64,000 nt of DNA, from positions 248,001 through 312,000 of the forward strand of contig NC_012623.1 in the NCBI RefSeq assembly GCF_000022485.1, written 5' to 3'. The position numbers and the translations under genes were made by a program. Below the pieces are notes generated by a model. The model was not told the DNA's origin, did not search any database, and worked only from the letters and a program-made list of their open reading frames with translations. Each line of letters opens with the position of its first letter. Positions within the stretch are counted from its first letter, which is position 1. Below are positions 17,938-26,638 of the stretch, one piece after another. The stretch is from Sulfolobus islandicus Y.N.15.51. Lineage in GTDB: Archaea > Thermoproteota > Thermoprotei_A > Sulfolobales > Sulfolobaceae.

Positions 17938-18226
17938 GCCTTCCAGGATTGTTTAACTAATCCTTGTAAATCGAAATGATATCCCTATAATCTTCAGCAA
18001 TCTTAGCCGGTAGTTAGAACTCCTCTCTCAGCTTTTCATAAAGCTCTTGGTGAATAACTCCTAACACAACATTCTCATTAGGGTTTATCTTATTTTCTTT
18101 TAGCCAGAAGAGAACGTATCTTAATGTTTTTACATAAAGGTTTGAGAGGGCTAGGAGAGTCTGTTAGCCAATCTTCATGGAAACTATTGCTCTGATTGGA
18201 TTCCCTCCTAAGCCATTAGATATTCA
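17938..18226 (-). pseudogene. tnpB relic (IS200/605-type, ISC1316/1476-like), 5' part
   Basis: Translation of the minus strand from 18226 gives GLGGNPIRAIVSMKIG, stop, QTLLALSNLYVKTLRYVLFW, then LKENKINPNENVVLGVIHQE, LYEKLREEF, stop, LPAKIAEDYRDIISIYKD, stop, LNNPGRHP. Apart from three stops, this is the N-terminal region of Sulfolobus TnpB proteins. The remaining two thirds of the gene are missing. Its upstream end is cut by the insertion of ISC1058, whose 9-bp target duplicate lies at 18227-18235. It is a dead remnant and the oldest layer of a three-level nest. Confidence 0.7.
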
Positions 18227-18523
18227 TTAGAAAAGTGCTTTGTTGATCTCTTCAATTTATTTCATAAGCATGATATGATACACTGAGAATTTTTCAGTAA
18301 TTAATATTTATTTCAACGTTATTCGCAAGCTCACACCCTAATACCCGGAGCTCTACCAACTAAAGAATTAGCCAAGTGGACCATCCATGCATAAGCCCAG
18401 AACTTGAGCTTAGCCTCAACCACTTGTCCTAAAAAACTCCTACGGGGCAATCCACGCAAAACAAGAGAACGAATAAAACCAAGTATTACAAGAGAAAAGG
18501 AAATAAACAAGTAAGGAGAAAAA

Positions 18524-18660
18524 CAACATAAGCTCATAGAAAACATGGGGATAAAACCCCATCTACAAGGCTAGCTGTGAAGCCCCTAGAACGATCTAAC
18601 AAGAGGGGATAAAAACCCCCGAGTAGGAGGTTGTAACAAAATACTCTAGGGGCTGAAACA
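18524..18660 (+). ncRNA. Candidate IS110 bridge RNA
   Basis: The left noncoding part of the element has an ordered set of hairpins. ATGGGG (18545-18550), loop ATAAAA, CCCCAT (18557-18562) is followed by CTACAAGG (18563-18570). AGCCCCTAGA (18581-18590) pairs with TCTAGGGGCT (18645-18654) and encloses a second hairpin, GGGG-ATAAAAA-CCCC (18605-18619), followed by GTAGG (18623-18627). CTACAAGG is the exact complement of CCTTGTAG, the core plus right half of the occupied target. GTAGG is the complement of CCTAC, the core plus the first bases of the element's own left end. This is the layout of a target loop and a donor loop in IS110 bridge RNAs. RNA limits are approximate. Confidence 0.6.
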
Positions 18661-18732
18661 CTTAACACTATGCAAAGAAAACAAGGTATTATGAGAACAA
18701 AAAATATCTCGAGAAACGCGTAATACACAAGC

Positions 18733-19893
18733 ATGGAATTAAAAGTTACAAACAAGGCCTTCGCAATTGATATTTCACAAAGCAAACTAACAGCAGCAAA
18801 GGGAGAACTAGTAGTAGAACAAGAAAAATCAGCAGTATACGTCAAGGAGGTAAAGGAATTCAACCACGACAACGAGGGAATAGAGGAACTAATTAAATTC
18901 CTAGGAGAATATAAGGAAGGAATAATAGAGGCAACTGGAATATATTACTTCTACCTACACGAAAAACTAACGGAAAAAGGATACAAGGTAACAGTAATAA
19001 ACCCACTACACCTAACAGAAATACTAGGGAAAAAGACAGACAAACTCGACGCACAAAGGTTACTAGTAGCACACATGACCGGAGTAATCAAGGGATCATA
19101 CATACCAACAGGAGAAATAATGGAGCTAAGAGAACTAACGAGATATAGGGAAAGCTTAGTAGAGAAGACAACACAAGTAAAGAACGAGATAAGGAAAATA
19201 TTAGAATTCGCGGGATATAAAATACAACCATTCGACAAGAAGGGAAGAAAACTACTTGAAAAGCTAGTAAAGGGGGAGGGACTAAGCAAGGAAGAGAAGG
19301 AGGAACTAAAAGAAAAACTAGGGAGAAACTTAAACGACGCGGAAAAACTAGCGTTAAAACAATTAGTTGAACTGTTAAAAAACTTGGAGAAAATGATTAA
19401 GGAGGTTGAGGATATGATAATTTCCAAGATTCCAAAACCAGTAATTGAGTTGAGTAAGATCCCCGGGATTGGTTTGATTAGTGCTGCAACTATTTACGCT
19501 GAGTTCGGTGATGTTTCCCGTTTTTCCAGTTCTAAGGCTGCTAGGGCTTATGCAAGCTTTGCACCCAAAACTAAGCAGAGTGGTGATAGCGAGTCTCACT
19601 CCGGTATGATTAGGGGTAATAAGTATTTGCGTAGAGCTCTCTACTTGGTTGCCAAGGTTGCTAGGGGTCTTGAGCCTTTTAAAGGGTATTATGAGAGGCT
19701 TATTGCTAGGGGGAAGAGTGTTACTCAAGCTACTTGTGCTCTTGCCGGAAAGCTTGCAAGCATTTGTTATCATGTTATAAAGGACGGTGTTTACAAGGGA
19801 GTTGTCAAGAAGAGTTTTAGGATTCCTAGGGGTAAGGAAGTTAATGTCAAGGACTTCGACGTGGGAGACGCGCTAGACTCGTTATCCCCATAG
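18733..19893 (+). CDS. IS110-family transposase (DEDD recombinase)
   Basis: The 386-residue recombinase has the same plan as the one at 88-1239. FAIDISQSKLTAAKGE starts the RuvC-like domain, IIEATGIYYFYLHEKL and KKTDKLDAQRLL complete the DEDD residues, a charged linker of many E/K residues follows (about 150-215), and the C-terminal Tnp domain has KIPGIGLISAATIYAEFGD and APKTKQSGDSE with the catalytic serine. The gene is intact, and with its left-end noncoding region it could be an active unit. It lies inside the ISC1058 transposase gene in the opposite orientation. T content of the coding strand rises sharply after about 19430, while the protein family signature continues without a break. 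Confidence 0.94.
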   Translation: MELKVTNKAFAIDISQSKLTAAKGELVVEQEKSAVYVKEVKEFNHDNEGIEELIKFLGEYKEGIIEATGIYYFYLHEKLTEKGYKVTVINPLHLTEILGKKTDKLDAQRLLVAHMTGVIKGSYIPTGEIMELRELTRYRESLVEKTTQVKNEIRKILEFAGYKIQPFDKKGRKLLEKLVKGEGLSKEEKEELKEKLGRNLNDAEKLALKQLVELLKNLEKMIKEVEDMIISKIPKPVIELSKIPGIGLISAATIYAEFGDVSRFSSSKAARAYASFAPKTKQSGDSESHSGMIRGNKYLRRALYLVAKVARGLEPFKGYYERLIARGKSVTQATCALAGKLASICYHVIKDGVYKGVVKKSFRIPRGKEVNVKDFDVGDALDSLSP

Positions 19894-20786
19894 GTTTGTT
19901 AGAGGCGTCAGCATGTAGTGCCTTGTAGCCCTAACAGATTCCCCAAAAGTACGCTTCACAGCAGAGAATAAGGACTCAATCCTCCACCTAACACCATAAC
20001 CCTTATCCTCCCTCCAACGATTATAACCCAACCTCTTGAACTCCCTTACAGCCTTTCTCCTAGCAGGATGGCCACGCCTAGTAGAAGCGTTCTCCCTAGG
20101 TGGAACAACAACCTCAACCCCAGTCTTGTAAACCTCATTAGCATCATAAGCTTTATCTCCATAAAACTTCTTGACCTTCTTTCCCTTATCTTGTAAATCC
20201 TTAACCGTCTTAACTGCAGTCTGAACCTCGTTGCTGGTTACTTCAGCGTTTATTACGTTGAATTGGTCCTTATCCATTACTATTTCGATCTTGAGGAATT
20301 TTGAGTCCTTGGTTTTTCCCCATTTTGCTATAATGTATTGTCCTCCCTTGTTTGTGCTTATTCCCGTTGCGTCTGCTATTACTTCAAGTTGGTCATTTGC
20401 CTCTGGGAATTTTATGTTCATGTTTCTTACTCTTTCCCATATTGTTGAGTAGTCTAGGCTTGTTGGGATGATTTTCAGTCTTTCTAATGCTCTCAATACT
20501 CCTTCTATGGCCCTATAAGGTAGGAACAAGTGCAGGAACGCTAGGAAGTCGTTGAACTCCTTTGGCGCCTTGTAGGTTTTCTTGGCATTCCTATTCTCTT
20601 CTGCTAGTAATTCCCACCAGTGTTGGAAGACGTAGAAGGGGAACATTAGCTCGTATCTAGTTATAACGTTCTCGTCGTACTTGCTCCAATCCCTCTTGTA
20701 CTTACTCTTTCCCATGAGTAATACTCGGTATAATTATTTATAAATTTTTGTATAATTCTGAAGTAACCCACAAAGCATTAGAAAAG

Positions 20787-20987
20787 GATATATTTAAATA
20801 TTTATCATCCCCACCTTGAAAAGATGAGGCTTTCGATCTTTTGTAATCATTGAACTGCAAATTAATTAAGTTAACGGATCTTCAAGAGGAGAAGCCGTCA
20901 AACTGATACACTTATATACGTTTTGGGATATTAGGAAGAAAATTTATAACTTAATGTTTACACTACAAGTGAAGACATACTAGTTAG
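20787..20987. other. Junction between the transposon nest and the truncated glcT
   Basis: No gene is recognised. The first bases (ATATATTTAAATATTTATC) on the minus strand are a plausible TATA promoter for the tnpB relic before ISC1058 entered it. The rest separates that relic from the point where glcT homology begins, so the deletion that removed the first part of glcT, and any glcS, ended in this stretch. Confidence 0.4.
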
Positions 20988-21467
20988 ATCGTAGACTGGC
21001 TTTTAGTAAGGATTGGTTTACCCCAAATTCCATGGCTTTCATCGACCTCTACGATGTTTCCTAGTTTGATCTTGGTCACAGTTTGGGCATATACTGGAAT
21101 TGCGGCTTTATTCTATTTAGCAGGGTTTATGAACATAGATAAGACAATAGTAGAGGCAGCGAGGTTGGATGGTACCAGTGCTTTCAAAATACTTTACAAG
21201 ATACTCATTCCTAATTCGCTAAACTCTTTTATTATTGCCACAGCTCTTCTATTCTTATTCTCCTTTAGAATATTTGATCTGCCTTATGTGTTATCTGGTG
21301 GTACTACGAATATTTTTCTTCAAACAAGCGAGTTATATATGTATTACCTTTTCACCGTGGAGTATTTCTCTCAAGCTACAGCGGTTGCTACGATAATAAC
21401 ATTAGTTGCTACGATAATTATTATTCCGTATGCCTTGACTGTAATTAGGAGGTGGATAAGAAGATGA
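20988..21467 (+). pseudogene. 5'-truncated sugar ABC transporter permease (glcT relic)
   Basis: The open frame starts right after a TAG at 20985-20987 and reads IVDWLLVRIGLPQIPWLSST, then MFPSLILVTVWAYTGIAALF, then the EAA loop EAARLDGTSAFKILYKILIP and three further membrane helices. This is the C-terminal half of a binding-protein-dependent permease. The first half, about 130 residues with the first helices, is absent. The ATG at 21054 could start a short product, but it would lack the helices needed for a channel. The gene overlaps the second permease by 16 bases, as in the Sulfolobus glcSTUV operon. The missing substrate-binding protein gene glcS, expected upstream, is not in the window. 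Confidence 0.8.
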
Positions 21468-22315
21468 GGCCAGTAATAAAGGCAAGTTTACATTATCTAG
21501 CATTAGCAATTATCAGTGTTATATGGCTTATACCAGTTTATGCAATGCTCATAAATGGGTTTAAGAGTAATTTTGAAGTTCTATCTACTCCAGTTTTAGT
21601 ACCACCTACCAAAATTACGTTCGAAGCTTACGCCTCAGTCCTCTTATCACTAGCTAAACCTCTAATCAATAGTCTAATAATTGTTATTCCTACTTCGTTC
21701 ATTTCAGCATTCTTAGGTGCCATGGGTGCATATTTCTTCTATACATTATCTTACTCGTTTAGTAGAGCTTCTTCAGCCATAAGTGACGTTTTATTCTCTC
21801 TAATATCACTAGCTACATTTATTCCCCAAGAAGCTACACTATTACCGTTGACTAGGCTAATGGTAAGCATGGGATTTTTAGATACTTACATAGGTATAAT
21901 ATTTGCGTTATTGATATTTTATATACCTACTGGAGCTTTATTAATGTCAATGTTTATCACAGTGATTCCGAGGAGTTTAATTGAGGCGGCAAAGATGGAT
22001 GGGACTGGAGATTTAAAGATATTCATGAAGATAGTGTTTCCACTTTCTATGCCGGGCTTCATTTCAACGTTAATATTTATTATAATACAGACATGGAATA
22101 ACTTCTTTATCCCGTTAGTGTTAGTAACAACTCCAGGAATGAAACCAACGTCAATAGCTGTATTATCATATAGTGGTGCTTATGGTACTTTATATAATGA
22201 TACATTCGCGGCTGGAATGCTTGCAAGTATAATACCACTTGCAATATTTGTTTTTCTTGGAAGATACTTTATAAGAGGACTAATGGCATTAGGTGGAGGA
22301 GGTAAAGGGGTGTAA
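21452..22315 (+). CDS. glcU: Sugar ABC transporter permease (GlcU-like)
   Basis: The 287-residue protein has six membrane helices and the cytoplasmic EAA loop EAAKMDGTGDLKIFMKIVFPLSMPG near residue 180, through which it contacts the ATPase. The N-terminus (HYLALAIISVIWLIPVYAMLINGFKS) is typical of the second permease of carbohydrate transporters of the CUT1 family. In S. solfataricus the homologous GlcSTUV system imports glucose, galactose and mannose. This gene is intact, but its partner permease upstream is truncated and the ATPase downstream is frameshifted, so it cannot form the normal transporter here. The ATPase start follows 3 bases after the stop. Confidence 0.85.
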   Translation: MDKKMRPVIKASLHYLALAIISVIWLIPVYAMLINGFKSNFEVLSTPVLVPPTKITFEAYASVLLSLAKPLINSLIIVIPTSFISAFLGAMGAYFFYTLSYSFSRASSAISDVLFSLISLATFIPQEATLLPLTRLMVSMGFLDTYIGIIFALLIFYIPTGALLMSMFITVIPRSLIEAAKMDGTGDLKIFMKIVFPLSMPGFISTLIFIIIQTWNNFFIPLVLVTTPGMKPTSIAVLSYSGAYGTLYNDTFAAGMLASIIPLAIFVFLGRYFIRGLMALGGGGKGV

Positions 22316-22318
22316 AAG

Positions 22319-23379
22319 ATGGTTAAGATTATTGTAAAAAACATCTCTAAAGTTTTTAAGAAAGGCAAAGTAATAGCATTGGATAACGTTAATATAACAA
22401 TTGAAAATGGAGAGAGATTTGGAATATTGGGACCGAGCGGAGCTGGTAAGACAACCTTCATGAGAATAATTGCAGGCTTAGATGTACCTTCTACCGGGGA
22501 ACTGTACTTCGATGACAAATTAGTTGCTTCAAATGGCAAACTACTAGTACCTCCAGAAGACAGGAAAATCGGGATGGTATTTCAAACTTGGGCTCTATAT
22601 CCTAATTTAACAGCGTTTGAGAATATTGCGTTTCCTTTAACTAATATGAAGATGAGTAAGGAGGAGATAAGGAAAAGGGTTGAGGAATAGCCAAGATTTT
22701 GGATATTCATCACGTTTTAAATCACCTTCCTAGGGAATTGTCTGGAGGACAACAACAAAGAGTTGCATTAGCTAGAGCTTTAGTTAAAGATCCATCTTTG
22801 CTTTTGCTTGATGAACCATTTAGCAATTTAGATGCCAGGATGAGAGATAGTGCTAGAGCTTTAGTTAAAGAAGTCCAAAGTAGATTAGGAGTAACCTTAC
22901 TTATCGTCAGTCATGATCCCGCTGATATTTTCGCCATTGCTGATCGGGTAGGGGTATTGGTTAAAGGCAAATTGGTTCAAGTGGGTAAGCCTGAAGAGGT
23001 ATATGATAATCCAGTATCAATTCAAGTTGCTAGTCTCATAGGTGAAATTAATGAACTGGAGGGAAAGGTGACTAATGAGGGAGTAGTTATAGGCAGTTTC
23101 AGATTTCCAGTTAGTATCTCTAATGATAAAGTGCTAATTGGTATTAGACCAGAAGATGTGAAGTTATCGAAAGATGTCATTAGGGATGACGCTTGGACTT
23201 TAGTGGGAAAGGGGAGGGTCAAAGTTATAGGCTATCAGGGAGGTTTATTTAGGATAACTATAACTCCGTTAAATTCGGATGATGAAATATTCACGTATTC
23301 TGATCATCCGATACATTCTGGTGAGGAGGTATTAGTGTATGTAAAAAAAGATAAAATAAAAGTTTTTGAAAAAAATTAA
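22319..23379 (+). pseudogene. glcV: Sugar ABC transporter ATPase GlcV, frameshifted
   Basis: The first segment (22319-22690) contains Walker A (GPSGAGKTTFM) and the Q loop (GMVFQTWALYPNL), and ends at a TAG in RKRVEE. The second (from 22693) continues in another frame as IAKILDIHHVLNHLPRELSG, then the LSGGQQQ signature, Walker B (LLLLDEPFSNLD), the switch histidine (SHDPAD) and the regulatory C-terminal domain. Loss of one A in GAG-GAA-ATA explains the break at about 22689. Together the parts make about 353 residues, the length of GlcV of S. solfataricus, whose sequence it closely resembles as far as I can recall. Both pieces are well conserved, so the frameshift is recent, or a sequencing error. 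Confidence 0.85.
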
Positions 23380-23410
23380 AATCCTTTTTAAAAAGCTGTA
23401 CTTTTCCATT

Positions 23411-24754
23411 TTATTCTATGGTTTTTTGTGGTTCTTCAGCCAATTTAGTTCCTAGTGTTTCTGGTCCGAAGTACTGTGCAATACCAACTATTAAAGCTCC
23501 AATCATCAATAATACTGCCGTAGAGAACCATATGTTATTCGGTGTATCTAATGACTTAAACAAGTAGTTATGCATTAGAGGCACATATATACTGAACCAA
23601 CCACCTATGAAAATTCCAGAGGAATAGCCGAAACCCACTCCAGAAGCCCTCATTGATGCTTTAAATCTTTCAGATAAGTAGATTGGTATTATTCCCCAAG
23701 GTCCTTGTGTTATTATACCGATGATAATTGAAAATAACATAGCAGTTATAGCGTTACCCGCAATTGCTGCAGTAATAAGCCCATAATAAATTGGTATTGC
23801 AATGATAAAGGTGATTATACTCCATATTATTGTTAACCTTCTTCTTCCAACATACTGGGATAAGGTACCGAACATTACTGCACCAGCGAATGCAGCGTAA
23901 GTACCAATGCTGTATATGTAGTTTGCCTCTCCAAGGCCAAATATTGATGGACTATGTTCTAAAATAGTAGGTACAAATGCAAATAAAGAATAAGCGAAGA
24001 AGAACATCCCCGTCATATATGCCATGACTTGAAAGAAATCTCTTCTATAAGGTGGTTTAAACAAATCCACTAATGGTGTCCTTCTGATTAGGTTCTTCTT
24101 TTTAACATCTTCAAAAACTGGTGTTTCTTTCATAGCGAGTCTTACTGCTAAGGCTATGAAAGCTGGTATTACAGCAGTTAAAAACACATATCTCCACGCA
24201 AACTCCACAACACCAGATACACCATAAATTCCTATGAAGATGCCCTCTACCACAGCAGCCAAGGCTGCGCCAAATGAGAAACCACCTTGAACTAATCCAC
24301 TAACAAACCCTCTCCATTTATATGGTGTCCATTCCATAGCAAATGGATGACCAGCTGAGTATTCTCCACCCGCGAAAATGCCTACCGCAACTCTTATTAA
24401 AACGAATAGAGCGAATGAGAGAATTCCAGCTTGGGCATAAGTTGGCAATGCCGAAGTAAGTGCACTAGTAATTCCTAAACCCAATACCGTAATTATTAAG
24501 TCAGCTCTCCTACCTATCTTATCTCCTAAATTTCCAAATATTGCTGAACCTAAGGGTCTGAATATTATTGTCAGGGAGTAGGAAAGAATGATATTAAATG
24601 TCGCAATTAGTGGGCTTGCAGGTGGTAGAATTACCTTAGCTAACACTGGAGCTATGCTTAAAATCATTGTCAAATCATAGGAATCTAGAAGGAATCCTAT
24701 AAATTGGGATATTATTGCCTTACCTGAATCCCACGTGAACTTTTCTGGCTCCAT
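23411..24754 (-). CDS. MFS transporter, metabolite:H+ symporter-like
   Basis: The 447 residues form twelve membrane helices. The first loop carries [13 protein letters not shown], the MFS A-motif, and helix 1 has the [15 protein letters not shown] segment, as in the metabolite:proton symporter and related archaeal carriers of organic acids or sugars. [15 protein letters not shown] follows helix 4. The substrate is not readable. It is convergent with glcV, whose stop lies 31 bases away, and is transcribed toward it. Divergent from it is another MFS gene at 24870. Confidence 0.82.
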   Translation of the reverse strand: MEPEKFTWDSGKAIISQFIGFLLDSYDLTMILSIAPVLAKVILPPASPLIATFNIILSYSLTIIFRPLGSAIFGNLGDKIGRRADLIITVLGLGITSALTSALPTYAQAGILSFALFVLIRVAVGIFAGGEYSAGHPFAMEWTPYKWRGFVSGLVQGGFSFGAALAAVVEGIFIGIYGVSGVVEFAWRYVFLTAVIPAFIALAVRLAMKETPVFEDVKKKNLIRRTPLVDLFKPPYRRDFFQVMAYMTGMFFFAYSLFAFVPTILEHSPSIFGLGEANYIYSIGTYAAFAGAVMFGTLSQYVGRRRLTIIWSIITFIIAIPIYYGLITAAIAGNAITAMLFSIIIGIITQGPWGIIPIYLSERFKASMRASGVGFGYSSGIFIGGWFSIYVPLMHNYLFKSLDTPNNIWFSTAVLLMIGALIVGIAQYFGPETLGTKLAEEPQKTIE

Positions 24755-24869
24755 TTGAGATCTTCTTTAAACTGTTGTTTTAAAAATTAACTTCTTAGAA
24801 AAGAATTTAAGTTATTTAAACAGTATATAATGCTCAACATTTTATACCTCGCATAGAGTAAAGTGAGAT

Positions 24870-26000
24870 ATGAAAGAGATAAATAGAATAGCGATTATAG
24901 GAGGAGTAAGGTCTTTTAGTGGTTCCATAATTTGGCCGTTTATCGGATTTGCATTATATAAAGTTTATGGATTCTCGCTAGATACTATTTCGATATTTTA
25001 TTTAATCCAAGCGCTTTTAAATGTTATTGCGTCAATCGGTGGGGGAATAGTAGTTGACTATATTGGGAGGAGAAATGCAATGGTTCTTTCCACGATTGTT
25101 TCCTCATTGGCTCTATTTACGGCGTATCTAGTCAATCTCCCTATACCTATAGCGGGATTGATTTTATTACAAACATTCTTTAATACTATATACAATATAT
25201 CTTCTACTGCAATAGTCGGGGATATCTACAAAAGGGCTGATTTAGTTAAGGCGTTTAGTAGGCAAAGGGTCGGAATTAATGCGGGATGGGCTTTAGGGCC
25301 CTTAATTGGTGGATATATTTTCACATTCTATGGATTTAAGACGCTATTACTGGTATCAAGTCTGATTGCGATCATCCCAATACCTCTAGTAAGATTATTA
25401 CCGGAATTTAAGGGTGGGGGAAATATTTTAAATTTTAATGTTAACAACCAATTTATTCTCTTCCTAATTTCTACCTTCCTTACTTTCGTGTTGGTTGGTC
25501 AGTTGGGATTCGGTTTACTAACGTATTATAATGCCCAACTTCATTTCACAGAATTTCAGGTCAGTATATTATTTGCCATAAATGGAATTATGATAGTAGC
25601 GTTACAAGATCTGGTTGGGAGACTTATAAGTAAGAGGCTGTGGTTAATCGTGATTGGGACGTTAATTTACGCCTCTGGATATTTCGGAGTTGCATTCATC
25701 ACTAACTTTCTAGTGGCATCCATTGATATTGTGATTATAACAATTGCTGAAATGATAGTGACACCACTATCACAAGCCATTGCTAATTCTTTAACAAATC
25801 AGAGTTCTAGGGGGAGACAAATTGGATTATATAGTATGGTTACTGGAATTGGCAGGGTATCGGGATCATCGTTAATAGGTGAGCTTATGAACTATTATTT
25901 ATATACTCCCGTCATTTTATGGGGAATAATGAGTTCCTTCGGTCTTGTTTCCGCAACTATTTATTTGTATCAAATAAAAATAAAAAGGATAAAAATTTAA
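24870..26000 (+). CDS. MFS transporter (12 helices)
   Basis: The 376-residue protein has about twelve membrane helices with the A-motif VVDYIGRRNAMVL between helices 2 and 3 and the second-half equivalent DLVGRLISKRLW. The FSRQRVGINAGWALGPLIGGYIF segment is common in drug- and sugar-efflux type MFS carriers. The substrate is unknown. The start ATG at 24870 follows a TATA-like ATTTTATACC, about 30 bases before. It ends 2 bases before the convergent small membrane protein gene. Confidence 0.8.
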   Translation: MKEINRIAIIGGVRSFSGSIIWPFIGFALYKVYGFSLDTISIFYLIQALLNVIASIGGGIVVDYIGRRNAMVLSTIVSSLALFTAYLVNLPIPIAGLILLQTFFNTIYNISSTAIVGDIYKRADLVKAFSRQRVGINAGWALGPLIGGYIFTFYGFKTLLLVSSLIAIIPIPLVRLLPEFKGGGNILNFNVNNQFILFLISTFLTFVLVGQLGFGLLTYYNAQLHFTEFQVSILFAINGIMIVALQDLVGRLISKRLWLIVIGTLIYASGYFGVAFITNFLVASIDIVIITIAEMIVTPLSQAIANSLTNQSSRGRQIGLYSMVTGIGRVSGSSLIGELMNYYLYTPVILWGIMSSFGLVSATIYLYQIKIKRIKI

Positions 26001-26002
26001 TA

Positions 26003-26419
26003 TTAACTCATTCCAGCTTTAGATTTTTGCTTAATCAATTTGTACATTGCCGCTAAAATCACCACTCCAATCAAGTCATCTATCGGTATACCAAAATACA
26101 CTGGATAAAACCAGGCCCATGAAAACGGTAGCTTAAGATCAACTATCCAATACATAATATCCTCAACTATTGACCCGTAAATTAAGTACCATACAGTCTC
26201 AACGGATAGTAGTTTACCCGATGCAAGATATGAAGGAAATCCAAAAATTAAAATATAAATTACTCTGTAGAAATAAAGTGATACTGTTGGAGTGAATACG
26301 CTTTTCATCCACGCTGGTGAGCTTAAAACCTTGGAAGGATCCCATTGTATTCCTAGTTCGAGGATAGCGTAAATAAACGAGAAAACAGTCATAATTGTTA
26401 ATCCTCTTCTATTAATCAT
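26003..26419 (-). CDS. Small polytopic membrane protein with acidic intramembrane motifs
   Basis: The 138 residues make four to five membrane helices. Two acidic pairs are conspicuous inside or at the edge of helices, VEDIMYWIVD near residue 85 and IPIDDLIGVV near 110. Such diacidic motifs occur in membrane enzymes that bind metal ions, but I do not recognise a family. The gene is convergent with the MFS transporter and divergent from the 61-residue ORF at 26453. Confidence 0.45.
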   Translation of the reverse strand: MINRRGLTIMTVFSFIYAILELGIQWDPSKVLSSPAWMKSVFTPTVSLYFYRVIYILIFGFPSYLASGKLLSVETVWYLIYGSIVEDIMYWIVDLKLPFSWAWFYPVYFGIPIDDLIGVVILAAMYKLIKQKSKAGMS

Positions 26420-26452
26420 AATCTTAAAACTTACCTAGACTATTATATATCT

Positions 26453-26638
26453 ATGTTGGATAAAGTGAGGGAGATTGTAAGGAAAATTGACCCAAATGCA
26501 GAAATACAAATTAGCAGGAACAAAAAATTTACGAAAATAAGGGTGAAAAGCAATAGATACTGTGATAGAGCTAAGATTTGGATTTCTTTATATGAGTTAT
26601 TTAAAGATCATGAAGACATCATAATAGAGGTAGAATGA
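26453..26638 (+). CDS. Small conserved-looking protein (61 aa)
   Basis: This short basic protein (pattern helix, strand, strand, helix, strand: VREIVRKIDPNAEIQISRNK, FTKIRVKSNRYCDRAKIWIS) has no motif I can name. It starts at an ATG with a TATA-like run (TTATATATC) just before it, so the transcript would be almost leaderless. Its end overlaps the convergent membrane protein by 20 bases. Codon use is like that of its neighbours, which supports a real gene. Confidence 0.5.
   Translation: MLDKVREIVRKIDPNAEIQISRNKKFTKIRVKSNRYCDRAKIWISLYELFKDHEDIIIEVE

Larger units (their letters stand above)
18442..19923 (+). mobile_element. IS110-family element (about 1.48 kb) inserted in ISC1058
   Basis: The boundaries come from restoring the ISC1058 reading frame. 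CCT is present at 18439-18441 and again at 19921-19923, and exactly one copy is needed to rejoin the transposase, so CCT or CT is the recombination core. The element starts ACGGGGCAATCC and ends AGCATGTAGTGCCT. It carries about 290 noncoding bases on the left, which hold a strongly structured region, then the transposase at 18733-19893, and only about 30 bases on the right. The lack of inverted repeats and of a target duplication beyond the core fits the IS110 mechanism. The size is close to that of ISC1491. Confidence 0.88.
18331..20715 (-). pseudogene. ISC1058 (IS5-family) transposase interrupted by IS110 insertion
   Basis: The N-terminal part is read from 20715 down to about 19924. It begins MGKSKYKRDWSKYDENV and contains IADATGISTNKGGQYI (first D), FYGDKAYDANEVY (second D) and YGVRWRIESLFSAVKRTFG (E, with the R..E pair). 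The C-terminal part, FLGQVVEAKLKFWAYAWMVH, continues to the stop at 18331. Joining the two across one copy of the shared CCT gives ...GESVRAT-RSFLGQVVE... in frame, with about 309 residues in total, normal for ISC1058. The gene is therefore intact apart from the insertion. Without excision it cannot make a full transposase; the truncated N-terminal product would end 14 codons into the IS110 right end. Confidence 0.9.
18236..20777 (-). mobile_element. ISC1058-like IS5-family element, split by an IS110 element
   Basis: The terminal repeats are TGCTTTGTTG at 18236 and, read inward from 20777 on the minus strand, TGCTTTGTGGG. A perfect 9-bp target duplication, TTAGAAAAG, lies at 18227-18235 and 20778-20786. 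Removing the IS110 element at 18442-19923 leaves about 1,060 bp, the size of ISC1058, and restores an uninterrupted transposase frame. The host site was the 5' region of a tnpB relic. A second, internally cut fragment of the same element lies at 50556-50767. Confidence 0.88.

Noticed and set aside
18331-18872. Minus-strand ORFs over the left end of the IS110 element as genes
   Set aside because: One holds the true C-terminal end of the ISC1058 transposase fused to IS110 noncoding sequence; the others are antisense shadows.
20831-20940. A C/D box small RNA in the gap before glcT
   Set aside because: Some GATGA- and CTGA-like words occur, but their order and spacing do not make a C/D/C'/D' set.
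20988-21467. A frameshift in glcT near 21050
   Set aside because: The frame running through GLPQIPWLSST into MFPSLILV is continuous and permease-like from 20988; the other frame that seemed plausible is a shadow. Only the 5' truncation is real.
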